Positions 1 to 9,830 of a DNA stretch of 64,000 nucleotides are shown here, piece after piece. The position numbers and the translations under genes are program-made. The first letter of the stretch is position 1. Every line of letters starts with the position of its first letter. Source of the DNA: Himantopus leucocephalus (taxonomy: Eukaryota > Chordata > Aves > Charadriiformes > Recurvirostridae); the NCBI GenBank assembly GCA_003993805.1, contig RSEF01000031.1, positions 60,254,267-60,318,266 of the forward strand. The letters run 5' to 3'. The notes beneath the pieces were generated by a model that ran no database searches, was not told where the DNA came from, and worked only from the letters and a program-made list of their open reading frames with translations.

Positions 1-91
1 ATAATTTCTTTAGTTAAAGTAAACGTTTCTTCGAAAAGTTCTTTTAAGTTACAGAAGACATAGATTAAATTTTCTTCTTATTTGTTTTCAG

Positions 92-165
92 ACAGGATAA
101 CAGCATAGACTCTACTTCTTCTCTGAGAGAAGACAACAGGCTGGAAGGTCAGGAATCAAAACAAG
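92..165 (+). CDS. CAAP1: CAAP1, penultimate coding exon (partial gene)
   Basis: This is a 74-base internal exon. It follows a T-rich tract ending in AG at 90-91 and is followed by the donor GTATGT at 166-171. It begins with the last base of a split codon, reads 24 codons (QDNSIDSTSS, then LREDNRLEGQESKQ) and leaves one G that pairs with GC of the next exon to make Gly. The frame joins exactly to the exon at 4129. The residues are polar, Ser/Glu/Asp-rich and probably disordered, like the middle of vertebrate CAAP1. CAAP1 (caspase activity and apoptosis inhibitor 1) is described as an anti-apoptotic protein that dampens a caspase-10-linked mitochondrial caspase-9/3 amplification loop. That role is family knowledge, not visible here. 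The exon alone is too short to identify; the call rests on its join to the terminal exon. Confidence 0.85.
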
Positions 166-1256
166 GTATGTAGTGCAGAAAGCTGAAATTTTGTGTTCTT
201 GATGTTGGGCAGTGACTAATTCCAATTAACTGATAGCTCTTTTTTGAACAGTAGCTGTAATCACAAAGAATCATCCTCTTAGAAATCAGCTGGTGTAGGA
301 CTACAACCTTTCCCTTGGGCCCAATTCCAGAAAAGGAGAGGGGAATGTTGAAGAACACATTGTAGGAACTTTGACTTCTTAATTCTGTGAGACTGGAGAG
401 TTTTTTGTGGCCAGAAGTGAATTGCAGCTCTTCAAAGTTTGCTGGTTTAGCTTCTGGAACATGACTGAAGCTCTTGCAAGGCTCATTCCGCTCTTCATAC
501 CTAGTTTTTCAGCTGAAGAGGAACTTCAGTCATTTCAATTTCTTGGTATATAGGTGATTGCTAATACTGCTATTACCATTTGCTGAATTCTTCGAGAGTC
601 AGTTTTACTTTCTGTTGAGATGATCATAAGAGTCTACAGTACTCTGTTTTGACATTCTTAGAAATCCATTATAATAATTGTTTGCCAAAGGACTGCTTAT
701 AATTTAGTCATTTTGTTCACTCTTGATTTATTTGATTGTGCAGAGCTGAGGTCCAACGGACCGGTGCTTAACACCCACCAGTTCTGATAACTGGCTTATT
801 TTACTTGAAGTCAGTGCTAGTGGAAGTACACACTCAAATCTTAGAAACTCTGAGGACGAACATTTTGTCTTGTATATTTTCTCTTTTTAAATGCAAATGT
901 AGAGAGTGAGACATTCAGGTACATCAGTGACTGGCAGAATAGAAAATGCAAAAGCAGGTAAGTTAGTGCTACACATTTGAGTACCTGCTGTGTAAGGAAA
1001 CAGTTTTCTTAACCCACAGCAATATTTGTTTTATTCCAATCATTAAATCAGCACCGTATAACAACTGCCAGTATTATTTTGTACATGAAGCAGTAGAATT
1101 GTAGTTGTTTTTGTCTCAGTCTATTTATTTTCATTTGGACTAGCTGTATGCAGTAACACAGAAATAGCTTTTCCAGTCAAAGCATGTTGCAAATTCTTAT
1201 AAGCTATATTTCTTTTCTGTGAAGATCTAACATTATTTGCTTCCTGCAACTCCTAT

Positions 1257-1299
1257 TTCAATTCAAATTCAAAATTCAAATTCAATTCCAATTCAAAAT
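1257..1299. repeat. AATTC-rich simple repeat
   Basis: Imperfect tandem copies of a TTCAA / AATTC motif inside the CAAP1 intron. It is an ordinary microsatellite-like patch. Confidence 0.7.
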
Positions 1300-2096
1300 G
1301 TTGTCTAAAAGATGAATCATGTTTTTTCAGAAGTAATTAGTGAGGGGAATTAAACAGAGAAGTAAACAGTCATAATAAAAGCATCAAAACTTTTAGGAGC
1401 AGGTTGCTATGGCTTTGTGAGGAATGCTTTAAATATTGTTGTAATATATGGAATGACCTCAGAACTGACAGATTTCCTGCAGATCTCTTTCACTTTTGTG
1501 TTATCAAAGGGAATTGATGACTGTTGCAGGTGATTGCTTCACTGTTGTTTTTTATGACTTAATCAACCAGAGTATCTTGATGGCTTTGGGCTATAACAGT
1601 GGCTCCACTCAAGATGTTAGCTTTAAAGAGCTTTTGAGAATACTGATATATATAAAATATAACTCTAATCATTCTGCTGAGCTGCAGCCTATGACGCTAT
1701 GGGAGGAAAAGAGAGAATGAGAGCATAAGCAAAAGTGGGTAAAATAAAATTATGAAACAGAATTAAATATGCTAAAATGAATTTCACAACTGTAGCTGAA
1801 AGAAAAAGTAAAAGTTATCAAAATGAAAAAGGTAATGAGAAATGCCAACCATCATCTTTATTACTGGGTAGGATTGCAACTATAAAAGAGGGAAATAAAG
1901 CCCATCAGCTAATTAAACATCTATAGGCCAATGAGCTTGTATGAGCACTGTGTTACAGTTTTGGAGGCTCCAAATTCTGAATGAAACCCAAGGTGGCTTT
2001 GCCCCGCTTCCTGGTCCATACTAATTCTGGGACAGACATGAATGACTGTTAATATTTTGTTTCTGCTTAATATGTGACCAATACTGAAAGGAATCC

Positions 2097-2683
2097 TGTG
2101 GTGGGTTGATGCCAGCCAGCAGTAAGCGCCCACCAGCCTATTACTTCTCCCCCAGTGGGGTGGGGGAGACAATCAGAAGAGCAAAAGCAAGAAAAACTTG
2201 TGGGTCAAGATAAAGAGAGTTTAATAAGTGAACCAAAAGCTGTTCACTGAAACAAAGCAAAATAAGGGATTTATTCACTGCTTCCCATTGGCAGACAGAT
2301 TTTTAGCCGCTTCCTGGAAAGCAGAGCCTCAGCATGCGTAACAGTTACTTAGGAAGACATGCCATAACCAGGAACATCCTTCTTTCCTCCTCCTCTCCTT
2401 GAGCTTTTATTGGTGAGCACAATGTCATATGGGATGGAATATCCCTTTGGTCAGTTGGGGTCAGGTGTCCTGGCTGTGTATCCCTCCCAACCTCTCGCCC
2501 ACCCCCCACCTACTTGCTATGGGGTCAGAGTGAGAAACAGAGAATGCCCTGAGGCTGTGCAAGCACTGTTCTGCACGAGCCAAAACGCTGGTGTGGTACC
2601 AATACTCTTTCAGAAACTAATCCAAAACACAGCACCAAACTAGCATTAAAAAAAAATAAATTAACAGTTCAGGAAAGAGAACA
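2097..2683 (-). mobile_element. ERVL-type solo LTR (older, degraded copy)
   Basis: This segment aligns along most of its length with the LTR at 45728-46308. They share the TGTGG start, the GAGATAAAG...TTTAATAAGT block, the CTGCTTCCCAT block and a 19-base identical core, GGAATATCCCTTTGGTCAG. It resembles the avian ERVL LTR whose sense strand starts TGTCCTGGTTTCAGC, so the element reads on the minus strand. The sense-strand ATTAAA poly(A) signal is kept (plus-strand TTTAAT at 2220-2225). The place of the TATA box seen in the other copy reads CTTTTATTGG near 2404, so the TATA is lost. The right end is eroded and I find no target-site duplication. There is no internal viral sequence. Confidence 0.8.
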
Positions 2684-2717
2684 GTTTAAAGCATGGTGTC
2701 AACGTATTAAGTTTAAG

Positions 2718-3030
2718 AATCAGAGACCCCAGAATATTTTAGGTTAGAAGGGCTGTTACGAGATCATTGAACCCATTCCCCCTGCTTAAGCAGGTCAACT
2801 AGAGCAGGTTGCTTAGGACCACGTGCTGTTGAGTTTTGAATATGTGCAAGGATGGAGACTCCACAACCTCCCTGGGGAATGTGCTCCAGTGTTTGGCCAC
2901 TCTCACAGTAGAAAAGTTTTTACATGTGTTCAGGTGGAATTTCATGTGTGTTAATTTTTGCCTGTAACCACTAGTTCTGTCAGTGAGCAGTACCGAGAAG
3001 AGTTTGGCTTCTTTGTCTTCACGCTCTCCC
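2718..3030 (-). mobile_element. CR1 LINE 3' fragment (antisense to CAAP1)
   Basis: Read on the plus strand, it starts with a decayed form of the CR1 terminal repeat (AATCAGAGACCCCAGAAT). It then follows the reverse complement of the CR1 3' end: GGTTAGAAGGGC, GGAGACTCCACAACCTCCCT, CACTCTCACAGTAGAAAAG and GCAGTACCGAGAAGAG. Divergence is high, so it is an old copy, 5'-truncated like nearly all CR1 insertions. It lies 35 bases from the solo LTR in the same intron. Confidence 0.85.
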
Positions 3031-4128
3031 ATGTTTTTAAAGGAGAATTAAAGAAAATTTAAATAAACAGGTTTGCAATACTGTCTGAATATATATTAAT
3101 TAAAGAATATTTTTTATATAGAGAGGGTCATTATAGACTAAATTAGCTTACATACGAATGTAAACTTTCTTTGCATCTTCATGGTAAAAACTTATATGTA
3201 TTTCAAAACCACAAATCTTTAGCTCTAAACGCTCCTTATTAATTAAAAGGGAACACAGCCATACCTTTGGATAGTGGTACTACCAAAAAGCAATTATAAA
3301 GCCTTTAGAATCAGTAACTTTACCATCATCTGAGTATAAATTGTTCATTTTAAGCAGGAACCAATCCTACTCTAAGATTCCACAGATACGAAGCTTGGTG
3401 AAGGACTAATGATTTCTGAGGCCAGTGTGTCAAAAGGAGTAGCCTCTCTGTAGCCAAATTATGAGAACAGTTATTCAGGTTCTTTTAGAGATTTGCTTTT
3501 ATTTTATTGCACTGCCTCTTCTAGTTTATTTTTTTTAAATAAACTCTAACTTTTAGCCAGCATTAAAAGCCAATGCTGTAATTTTCCCCATGTTTTTACT
3601 GAGTTAAATACATCTGAAATACTTGCGATAGATTATGAGTAGTTGCACTTTAAGTGGAGTTTCTATTAATTTTTAGTACTGTGCCTGACTATAGTGTCCC
3701 ACTCCTTTTAAAATACATAAAATAGTTTTAAATTGTCATTTTTAAAATTGCATGTTGAAAACTAAGTTTACTTTAAAGATAATAAGCAATAATCAATTTT
3801 GCACTGCAGAGGCATCCTTATGATATAAAACCTTTGGACATTTTAATTAGGAAAATAGATCATGTAACTCCATAGGATGGAATAAATTTTCCTGGTACTG
3901 CTGCTTTGCTGTACTGCGTGTTCTTCTAAATTGACATAAAAATGCATTAACACTTGTCTAAATTAGATCAGCCTTAGAAGTTGGAGAAGAAAAAGAAGAG
4001 GAATTAGTTGTCTTAAATTTTTGCCACTTTCTTAATCTGCAGAGGAACTTTAAGCAGAAGTCATTTTGTAAGTTTAAAGAAAAATTATTCTGTTAGGCGA
4101 CTATATGATTGTTACATTTGTGTTACAG

Positions 4129-4472
4129 GCAAGGGAGAAGATAGTGATGTCCTCAGCATAAATGCAGATGCATATGATAGTGACATAGAAGGCCCATGCA
4201 ATGAAGAAGATGGCCCAGATGCGCAAGAAAGCACCATCAGAAGTGGAGTAGGTCAGATAGATGACCTTCAGAAGGACATTGAGAAAAGCGTGAATGAGAT
4301 ACTGGGGTTGGCAGAGTGCAGCCCAAAGGAGCCCAAAGCAGCAACCTTAGCTGTTTCTCAGTCAGAAGATGTTCAGCCATCAGCACAGCAGCTGGAGCTT
4401 CTGGAGCTTGAGATGAGGGCCAGAGCTATTAAGGCTCTGATGAAAGCTGGTGATGTGAAAAAACAGCCCTGA
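4129..4472 (+). CDS. CAAP1: CAAP1, terminal coding exon with stop codon
   Basis: The acceptor TTACAG ends at 4128. The exon gives two bases completing a Gly codon, then 113 codons and TGA at 4470-4472. The peptide runs from KGEDSDVLSINADAYDSDIE, through an acidic stretch, to DDLQKDIEKSVNEILGLAEC, and ends in a Leu/Glu-rich amphipathic helix (QLELLELEMRARAIKALMKA) before GDVKKQP. I recognise this as the C-terminus of CAAP1 (formerly C9orf82), whose last residues are strongly conserved among vertebrates. With the preceding exon it gives about 138 C-terminal residues of a protein of roughly 360. The frame is intact with no premature stop. An in-frame Met at 4290 is internal and not a real start. 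The N-terminal conserved domain must be encoded left of the window. The function in apoptosis control is from the literature. Confidence 0.93.
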
Positions 4473-5710
4473 GATTGTTAGATTTAATTTTCAATGTTTG
4501 TTTTGAAGGATGTGATGTCTGTTCTCTTCAGTGCTAAAGTATATTTGGGTTGGGTATGACATTCCTCATTAAAACCCCATTGTGTATCCTGACATGTGGC
4601 TTAAGCCTTTGGTAGTCTATTTCATTGCCTTTCATGTGCTGCCTCCATGACACGCACAGAGTGGTTTGATGCTTCACTGAGATCAGGTCTCTTTGTGCTG
4701 TGTTATCTCCTCAAGGAGTCACACGATGTGTTACAGACCTATGGTAGGAACCTGGTGCCTTCTGGAAAGGTTATGAGAATCAAGTTCTTTATAATGCAAT
4801 GGTTAGAAATTACCAGCTGTTTTATTTATTAGCAATTTGTTAAACTACTTGAGAAACTTGATTTATATGTGCTTCATTAAAAATACCATTTTCAAGGGGT
4901 CTTTTGTCATGTGACTGCCTTCAGCATTCTGTGGTGGGATTTGAGATTGCTTATTTCTCCTTGGGGCCCAGCTCATCATCGTGTAGCTATTCTGGTTAAA
5001 ATGAATGATGATTCACTTAAAAACATACTTAATTTTTAGAAAGTTGAATTCCTAAAGGGAGGGATTTTTTCCTTTCAAATAAACAGTTGAACCATGTTAT
5101 TTTCAGAGTTATGAAAGTGCCTGAAAGTGACAAATGCCAGAGTCCTTATACTGTTGGTCATTTAATTTTGTCACTCTCCACTGCTGTTTATCTTCTGTGT
5201 CATGACTGAAATAAAGAAAATAGAGTTTTTTCTTGCCTATGAAGCTTTTTTGTCAAATATTTGGCATAATACTTAGGGCGATGCAGCAAATCAGACTATG
5301 TAGAAGACCTTGAGTTTTTAATTGATGTAACTATTTCACATCCCTTGTAAATAGGAAAATCCACCTAATTTCAGTATAAATGTTTTTTAGAAAAGGCATT
5401 TAATTTATTTGTATCTATTATATAAGGTTTTAAAATCATAATTCTACTTTTATCCATTCAAGAGTATTTCTTTATAAGTAAATTGTATTATAGGATTAAT
5501 TTTCCTGCTATGATTTCTTACATCAATTAAAATAATTCTGATTTTGTTTAGAATTAGTGCTGGTTTTATACTTGGCTGCTAATCAAATGCATATTAAAGT
5601 ATTTCTCTGTGTCCTTGTTTACATACACGCACACAAATCAATTTTTTTTAAGGTATGAATTTTAGGAATGTGGTTCTTGTTAAATAAAATGGTGTATTAT
5701 ACATTGTTAC
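4473..5710 (+). other. CAAP1: CAAP1 3' UTR with several candidate poly(A) signals
   Basis: After the stop, candidate signals are ATTAAA at 4568-4573 and 4876-4881, and AATAAA at 5078-5083, 5210-5215 and 5683-5688. The 5210 signal is followed by a T-rich stretch and the 5683 signal by TGGTGT-type downstream sequence, so these two look best. The true end cannot be fixed from sequence; alternative polyadenylation is plausible. No coding region is seen here, and the short frame at 4647-4832 has no recognisable content. Confidence 0.6.
5210..5215 (+). terminator. Candidate CAAP1 poly(A) signal
   Basis: A canonical AATAAA about 740 bases after the stop codon, followed by a T-rich stretch that could act as a downstream element. 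It competes with AATAAA at 5078-5083 and 5683-5688. Confidence 0.45.
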
Positions 5711-5852
5711 TACTGATTTTCCCTTGGTTGTAAGAAACCAAATTAAATACTTTGCAACAGTAGCATAGATAATTTCCACAGGCTATTTTGTAATATCGCT
5801 GCAGACCTTGTTCTATTCAAATAGTACGTCTTAAATTCTTGTGCAAGTTTTA

Positions 5853-5974
5853 TAATTTTTTTCTTTCCTTTTTTTTCTTTCCTTTTTTTCCCCTTTGTTC
5901 TCTTTTTTGCCTTTCTTTTTGTCACCTTTTCCCTCTTTAGTTTAACCCCTTTTCCACCCTTTTCCCTTTCTTTG
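5853..5974. repeat. Polypyrimidine (T/C) tract
   Basis: About 120 bases are almost wholly T and C on the plus strand, such as runs of TTTTTTTCTTTCC and CCCCTTT. On the minus strand it gives an artificial Lys/Glu/Arg-rich open frame. It lies just downstream of the last CAAP1 poly(A) candidate. Confidence 0.85.
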
Positions 5975-7118
5975 TTGGTAGTCAAGTGCATTGTCTTTAG
6001 TAGCAACCTTCTTGTATATTTCTTAAAGTAGGATAGAATCAACAGTATTGTGAATAAAATGGTAGCAAAGTAGTGCACTGCAAATTTGATTATAAACTAA
6101 AACCTTCATTAAATACAGCTGAGAAAATTACAGTCTATGTTCACTAAATGATGGCAGTGACCTGAGTAAATTTCATCTGACTGTAATCAGTTATCCGCAG
6201 AAACAACATTTTTCTATTATTTTTTAGCAAATGGAGGATGTAAGTTAGAATATATATTACACCATTCAAAAGGTAACTTAACTGTCTTGGAATATGTGTG
6301 TGTTGTCTTCAGTTAATTTAATGTGGCTGTTTGGTGGACTTGTGATTTTTTGAGTACAGAGGGAAAAAAAAAGCAGATAATGAGAAAAAGACAGTTGGCA
6401 AAACCTAGATGTGCTGTCTTGTTCTTGGTGACGTCGTAGGCTAGTGGAACTATGTTAGACTCAAAAAACAGGTTTTAATGCTGCTATACTTAGATCCTTA
6501 AGGCACTGAATACCTCACTTTGCCTGCTGTGGAAACGAAAAAGCTCGCCTGCAAGGACATTTGCTTCCTAGTCCTGCTGTGCAGCCCGCTACATCTCGAC
6601 CAATAGGAGAACTTGTGCCTTATTGTTTTCCTCTCTTGTTTCATGTCAAGGTTCATTTGCTGGTTCTACAATCTGCAGTAGCATTGATGAGGCTTGCAAA
6701 ATCCCAAGCAATATGAATAAACAACAAAAACAACAATCAGTCCTTAATATTGAAGAAGGATGTACAATGCAATAATAGTTGATTGATAGGGCAAATGTTG
6801 ATAGACCTGTATCTTTCCTTTTGTACTGGTACTCCCAATGCCTGTGGCTTTACCTCCTGCAGAGGTGATGGTTCCTTGCTGACTGCATACTCCTGCGTGG
6901 CTCCCACGTATTTCTGCCAGCCACTGAACAGCGAACAGTTGCTCCACGCAGAAGCCGTGCCTTGGTAAGGCATAACTGAGTGTGTCTTAGGAAAGCTGAA
7001 TGTAAAAGCGGTTTAATTAGAAGTATGTTTCCTACGCCACCAGAGGAACTGATACAGGCAAATGTACGAAAGCCATTCAGTGATGTCGCAGAACAATACA
7101 TTTGCAGTTGTTTGGCAG

Positions 7119-7184
7119 CAAGGAAATACTGCTGGAAGTAATTATAAACGCAACAAGGAAATACTGCTGGAAGTGATTATAAAC
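7119..7184 (+). repeat. 31-bp near-perfect tandem duplication
   Basis: The unit CAAGGAAATACTGCTGGAAG plus TRATTATAAAC occurs at 7119-7149 and 7154-7184 (spacing 35 bases), differing by one A/G change. It is a recent small duplication of unknown significance. Confidence 0.9.
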
Positions 7185-8584
7185 TATAATGTAGTTTTCT
7201 ACTGCCTACTTGCTGGAGGTACATGGCATTTGTTTCTGAACTAGGCTTCATTTTCCTATTGGATTTCCAGGGCACTTTTAAAAGTTCAGTTTGTATTGTG
7301 TTGAACTGTCGAAGGTTATTATTTCAAGGTCTGTATCAAGAAGCTGCATCTTCTAACTTTAATATGTAGTGTGACAAAGATGAAACAGGTTTACTATGCA
7401 TACGACAGAGAAGATTTGTAATTACAGCCTAATTAAATTTGAAGTTAAAGAGGAAAGGATTCCAAGAAAATTAAATTAAGCTGTTTACAAAAATAAAATA
7501 AAATATATACATATATATCATAAGAGAGATTTCATGTGATTGATTACACAAGTGCTAATTCATTTTTAGGATATTGTGCTATTGCTGCTTAGGTTAAAAA
7601 CAGACCAACTAAATTATATGGGTTCCTGCCTTGATTCGTATCACTGTACAGTTAAAAAAGTCCTGTGTATTTAAAATATTTATTATACAACTGTTCTGTT
7701 GTTCACTTTAAAATATCTCTTTGATTTTTTCCTTGAAAAATAAATTTAATATTTCACTTGGAGGAAGAGGCAATTTATATGTAAAATGCAGTCATGAATT
7801 ATTTATGAAACCTTAAAATAATTTTACTGGGTTTTGATGAACCACTTTGTTGGGAAAAAATATACACTGGGTGTTGGTCAGCATGAGGAAAAAGATTCTG
7901 ATTATATTCTGGACTGCAACAGAAATATTTTCTAATGAATTTTTGCTGTCCTTATAGATGAAGCACAGTGCTTTTTTAAGGAGAAAGGTTGATTGTGTTT
8001 GCATTAGGTAAATAAAAAGGCGTGACTCCCCAGAAAGCAAGAAGTATCTATTATTTCTGTTTAGAGACTTTGATGTTATTTTTATGGTGATTTCATAGAG
8101 AATAATAATTAGTCTTCAAGGTGCCACTTTTGAGAGACAAATCACAGGCATTTCCTCAGAAAAGAATTAATTCTGTTTGTAAAACTCGTTTCATTACAGT
8201 AATTTCTCTCAGAAATATTTTGCCTAAGACTTAGTGCCTTGCCTAACTTTTTTTTTTTTAAGCTATGTTATAAAATATGTTCTCTGCTGTTTAATATTAC
8301 TTTAATTATTAATGGGGAAATTCAGTGGGGGAAAGTTTTGATCACTGACTTCAGGTTGCTTCTCAGTAGATACAAAGGTAGATACAAAGCATGTTGGGAA
8401 TCAATTCGTCTATGTAGGTGATTTTAAGACGCTGCTGTTCTAACTGGACACAGTTGAAATGCCACGTTAAACGTGGGCGGTATGGCACCGCATTGTGAAT
8501 CTCACCAAGCGAGGCAGCTGGATAGCACCCTCTGGCAGCGTTGTCTGCATTCGAGGGAGCGCGGTTTCACAAACAGCACCCGCC

Positions 8585-8616
8585 GTGGGGGAACCCTGTA
8601 GTGGGGGAACCCTGTA
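8585..8616 (+). repeat. 16-bp perfect tandem duplication
   Basis: GTGGGGGAACCCTGTA is repeated twice head to tail at 8585-8600 and 8601-8616. It is surrounded by a short, relatively G+C-rich, CpG-containing patch at about 8460-8600. Confidence 0.9.
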
Positions 8617-9684
8617 ATGGGAAAAAATGTCTCTTCTCCACCTGATTCCTTAAACAGTCAGAGCTATAAAGATTGTAAATGGTTGCTTGGTTATTACTAT
8701 TACTTTTTAAATATTAGTCTACAAATGCAGTTGTCTTAACTCAAGGTGCTTCGTTTTAATCTACGGATAAAGCATGACAAGTGTTTTCTAAAAAACAGCT
8801 GCTGAAAAAAGGGTTTGTGCACATGAATGCATATTAAGTTGTTACATGGCATTTTACATGCCCATCTTGAAATTACAAGCACTGATTTAGCTTTATGAGA
8901 TCACTGACATTGGTAAATGTGTCCTTTTCCCAGAAGATAATTGAAGATTAATTGTGAAATAGGTCCTTTAGTCAGGAAGGGAGATGAGGTGGTTAACTGA
9001 TGCAGAAACATAAAGAAGAACAGCACAACTTTAGGAGCATAGACACCAAATTAAAAACTGATTATCAAGTCCTGCAATTTAGTCCCAGTAATATAAATCT
9101 TCATGTTTATTGCTAAGTCAATCTGCAATATATGGTGAGAAAAAAATATTTGTTCACCTTATTTCTGGCCAAATTAAAATGTTAAAATACTGGATTTCTT
9201 TTTGGTCAAGTCTCATGTTTCATGGGCTTTTCTTGGCACTAATATTAAAATAGGTAAACAGAATACGTAAAAGGTGAAGAAAAATCTGAAGTTTGTGAAA
9301 AGGTTTAGCCACATACCGGTTAACCAAACTGACTCTGCATTCAGACAGGGAAAGACCCCAAAAGCGTAAATGAAAATATTGCATGGTTATTAAATTGTAG
9401 AGCACAAGTAATCGCCTGTTAAAAAAAAGGACGCACATTCATTCAGTGCATCTTTGCTTTCTTAAGCTCATGGCAAAATGTCATCTTTTTTCATGGGACC
9501 TGTCTTGATTATTATTAGACTAAAAACTGGATTTTTGTCTCTTGTACCTAATGGTTCTGCAAAGTTATTCTAGCTGAGTATCTTAGACCACGAATTGTCG
9601 AATCTACGATCTTGCGTCCCATCTTCCATTTTCTGATTCCAGTCAATCGTACTTTACTTACAAAATCTCAGCTTTACTTCCCTG

Positions 9685-9830
9685 GAATGCTGTGTGCAGT
9701 TCTACATGTCTGTATCGAAGACATATCTGTTTGGATTGGAACAAGTGCAGACAAAGGCTTCTAAGGTCACCAGAGGAACAGGGGACATGAGACATGACTA
9801 GAAAAGCCTGTTTAGTCTAAACGTGTTGAA
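9685..9830 (+). mobile_element. Ancient CR1-family LINE fragment
   Basis: The plus strand follows the CR1 ORF2 tail in sense: GGAATGCTGTGTGCAGTTCT, then GGAACAAGTGCAGAC, AGGTCACCAGAGGAACAG and TGTTTAGTCTAAACG. These correspond to the conserved 'tyr-cys-val-gln-phe' region and the 'gly-leu-phe-ser-leu' region just before the stop. There are many indels and no open frame, so it is an old fossil copy. Confidence 0.6.

Larger units (their letters stand above)
166..4128 (+). other. CAAP1: CAAP1 last intron (about 4.0 kb)
   Basis: The intron starts GTATGT and ends TTACAG, with a modest pyrimidine tract before the acceptor. It contains an AATTC-rich simple repeat near 1257-1299, a minus-strand ERVL-type solo LTR (2097-2683) and a minus-strand CR1 fragment (2718-3030). 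Both transposon fragments are antisense to CAAP1, the orientation usually tolerated in introns. The remaining sequence is A+T-rich, with no further exon or RNA gene that I can support. Confidence 0.8.
5716..9684. other. Intergenic stretch with no gene seen
   Basis: Apart from the polypyrimidine tract and the two small duplications, this is A+T-rich sequence. The open frames (for example 7813-8040 minus) show no family features. No RNA gene was recognised. Confidence 0.55.

Noticed and set aside
4290..4472. A separate 60-residue small protein
   Set aside because: The reading frame is open upstream to the splice acceptor and is the CAAP1 C-terminus; the Met is internal.
5743..6078. Minus-strand 111-codon frame rich in Lys, Arg and Glu, like a nuclear basic protein
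   Set aside because: It is the translation of the purine strand of the polypyrimidine tract; the bias comes from simple sequence.
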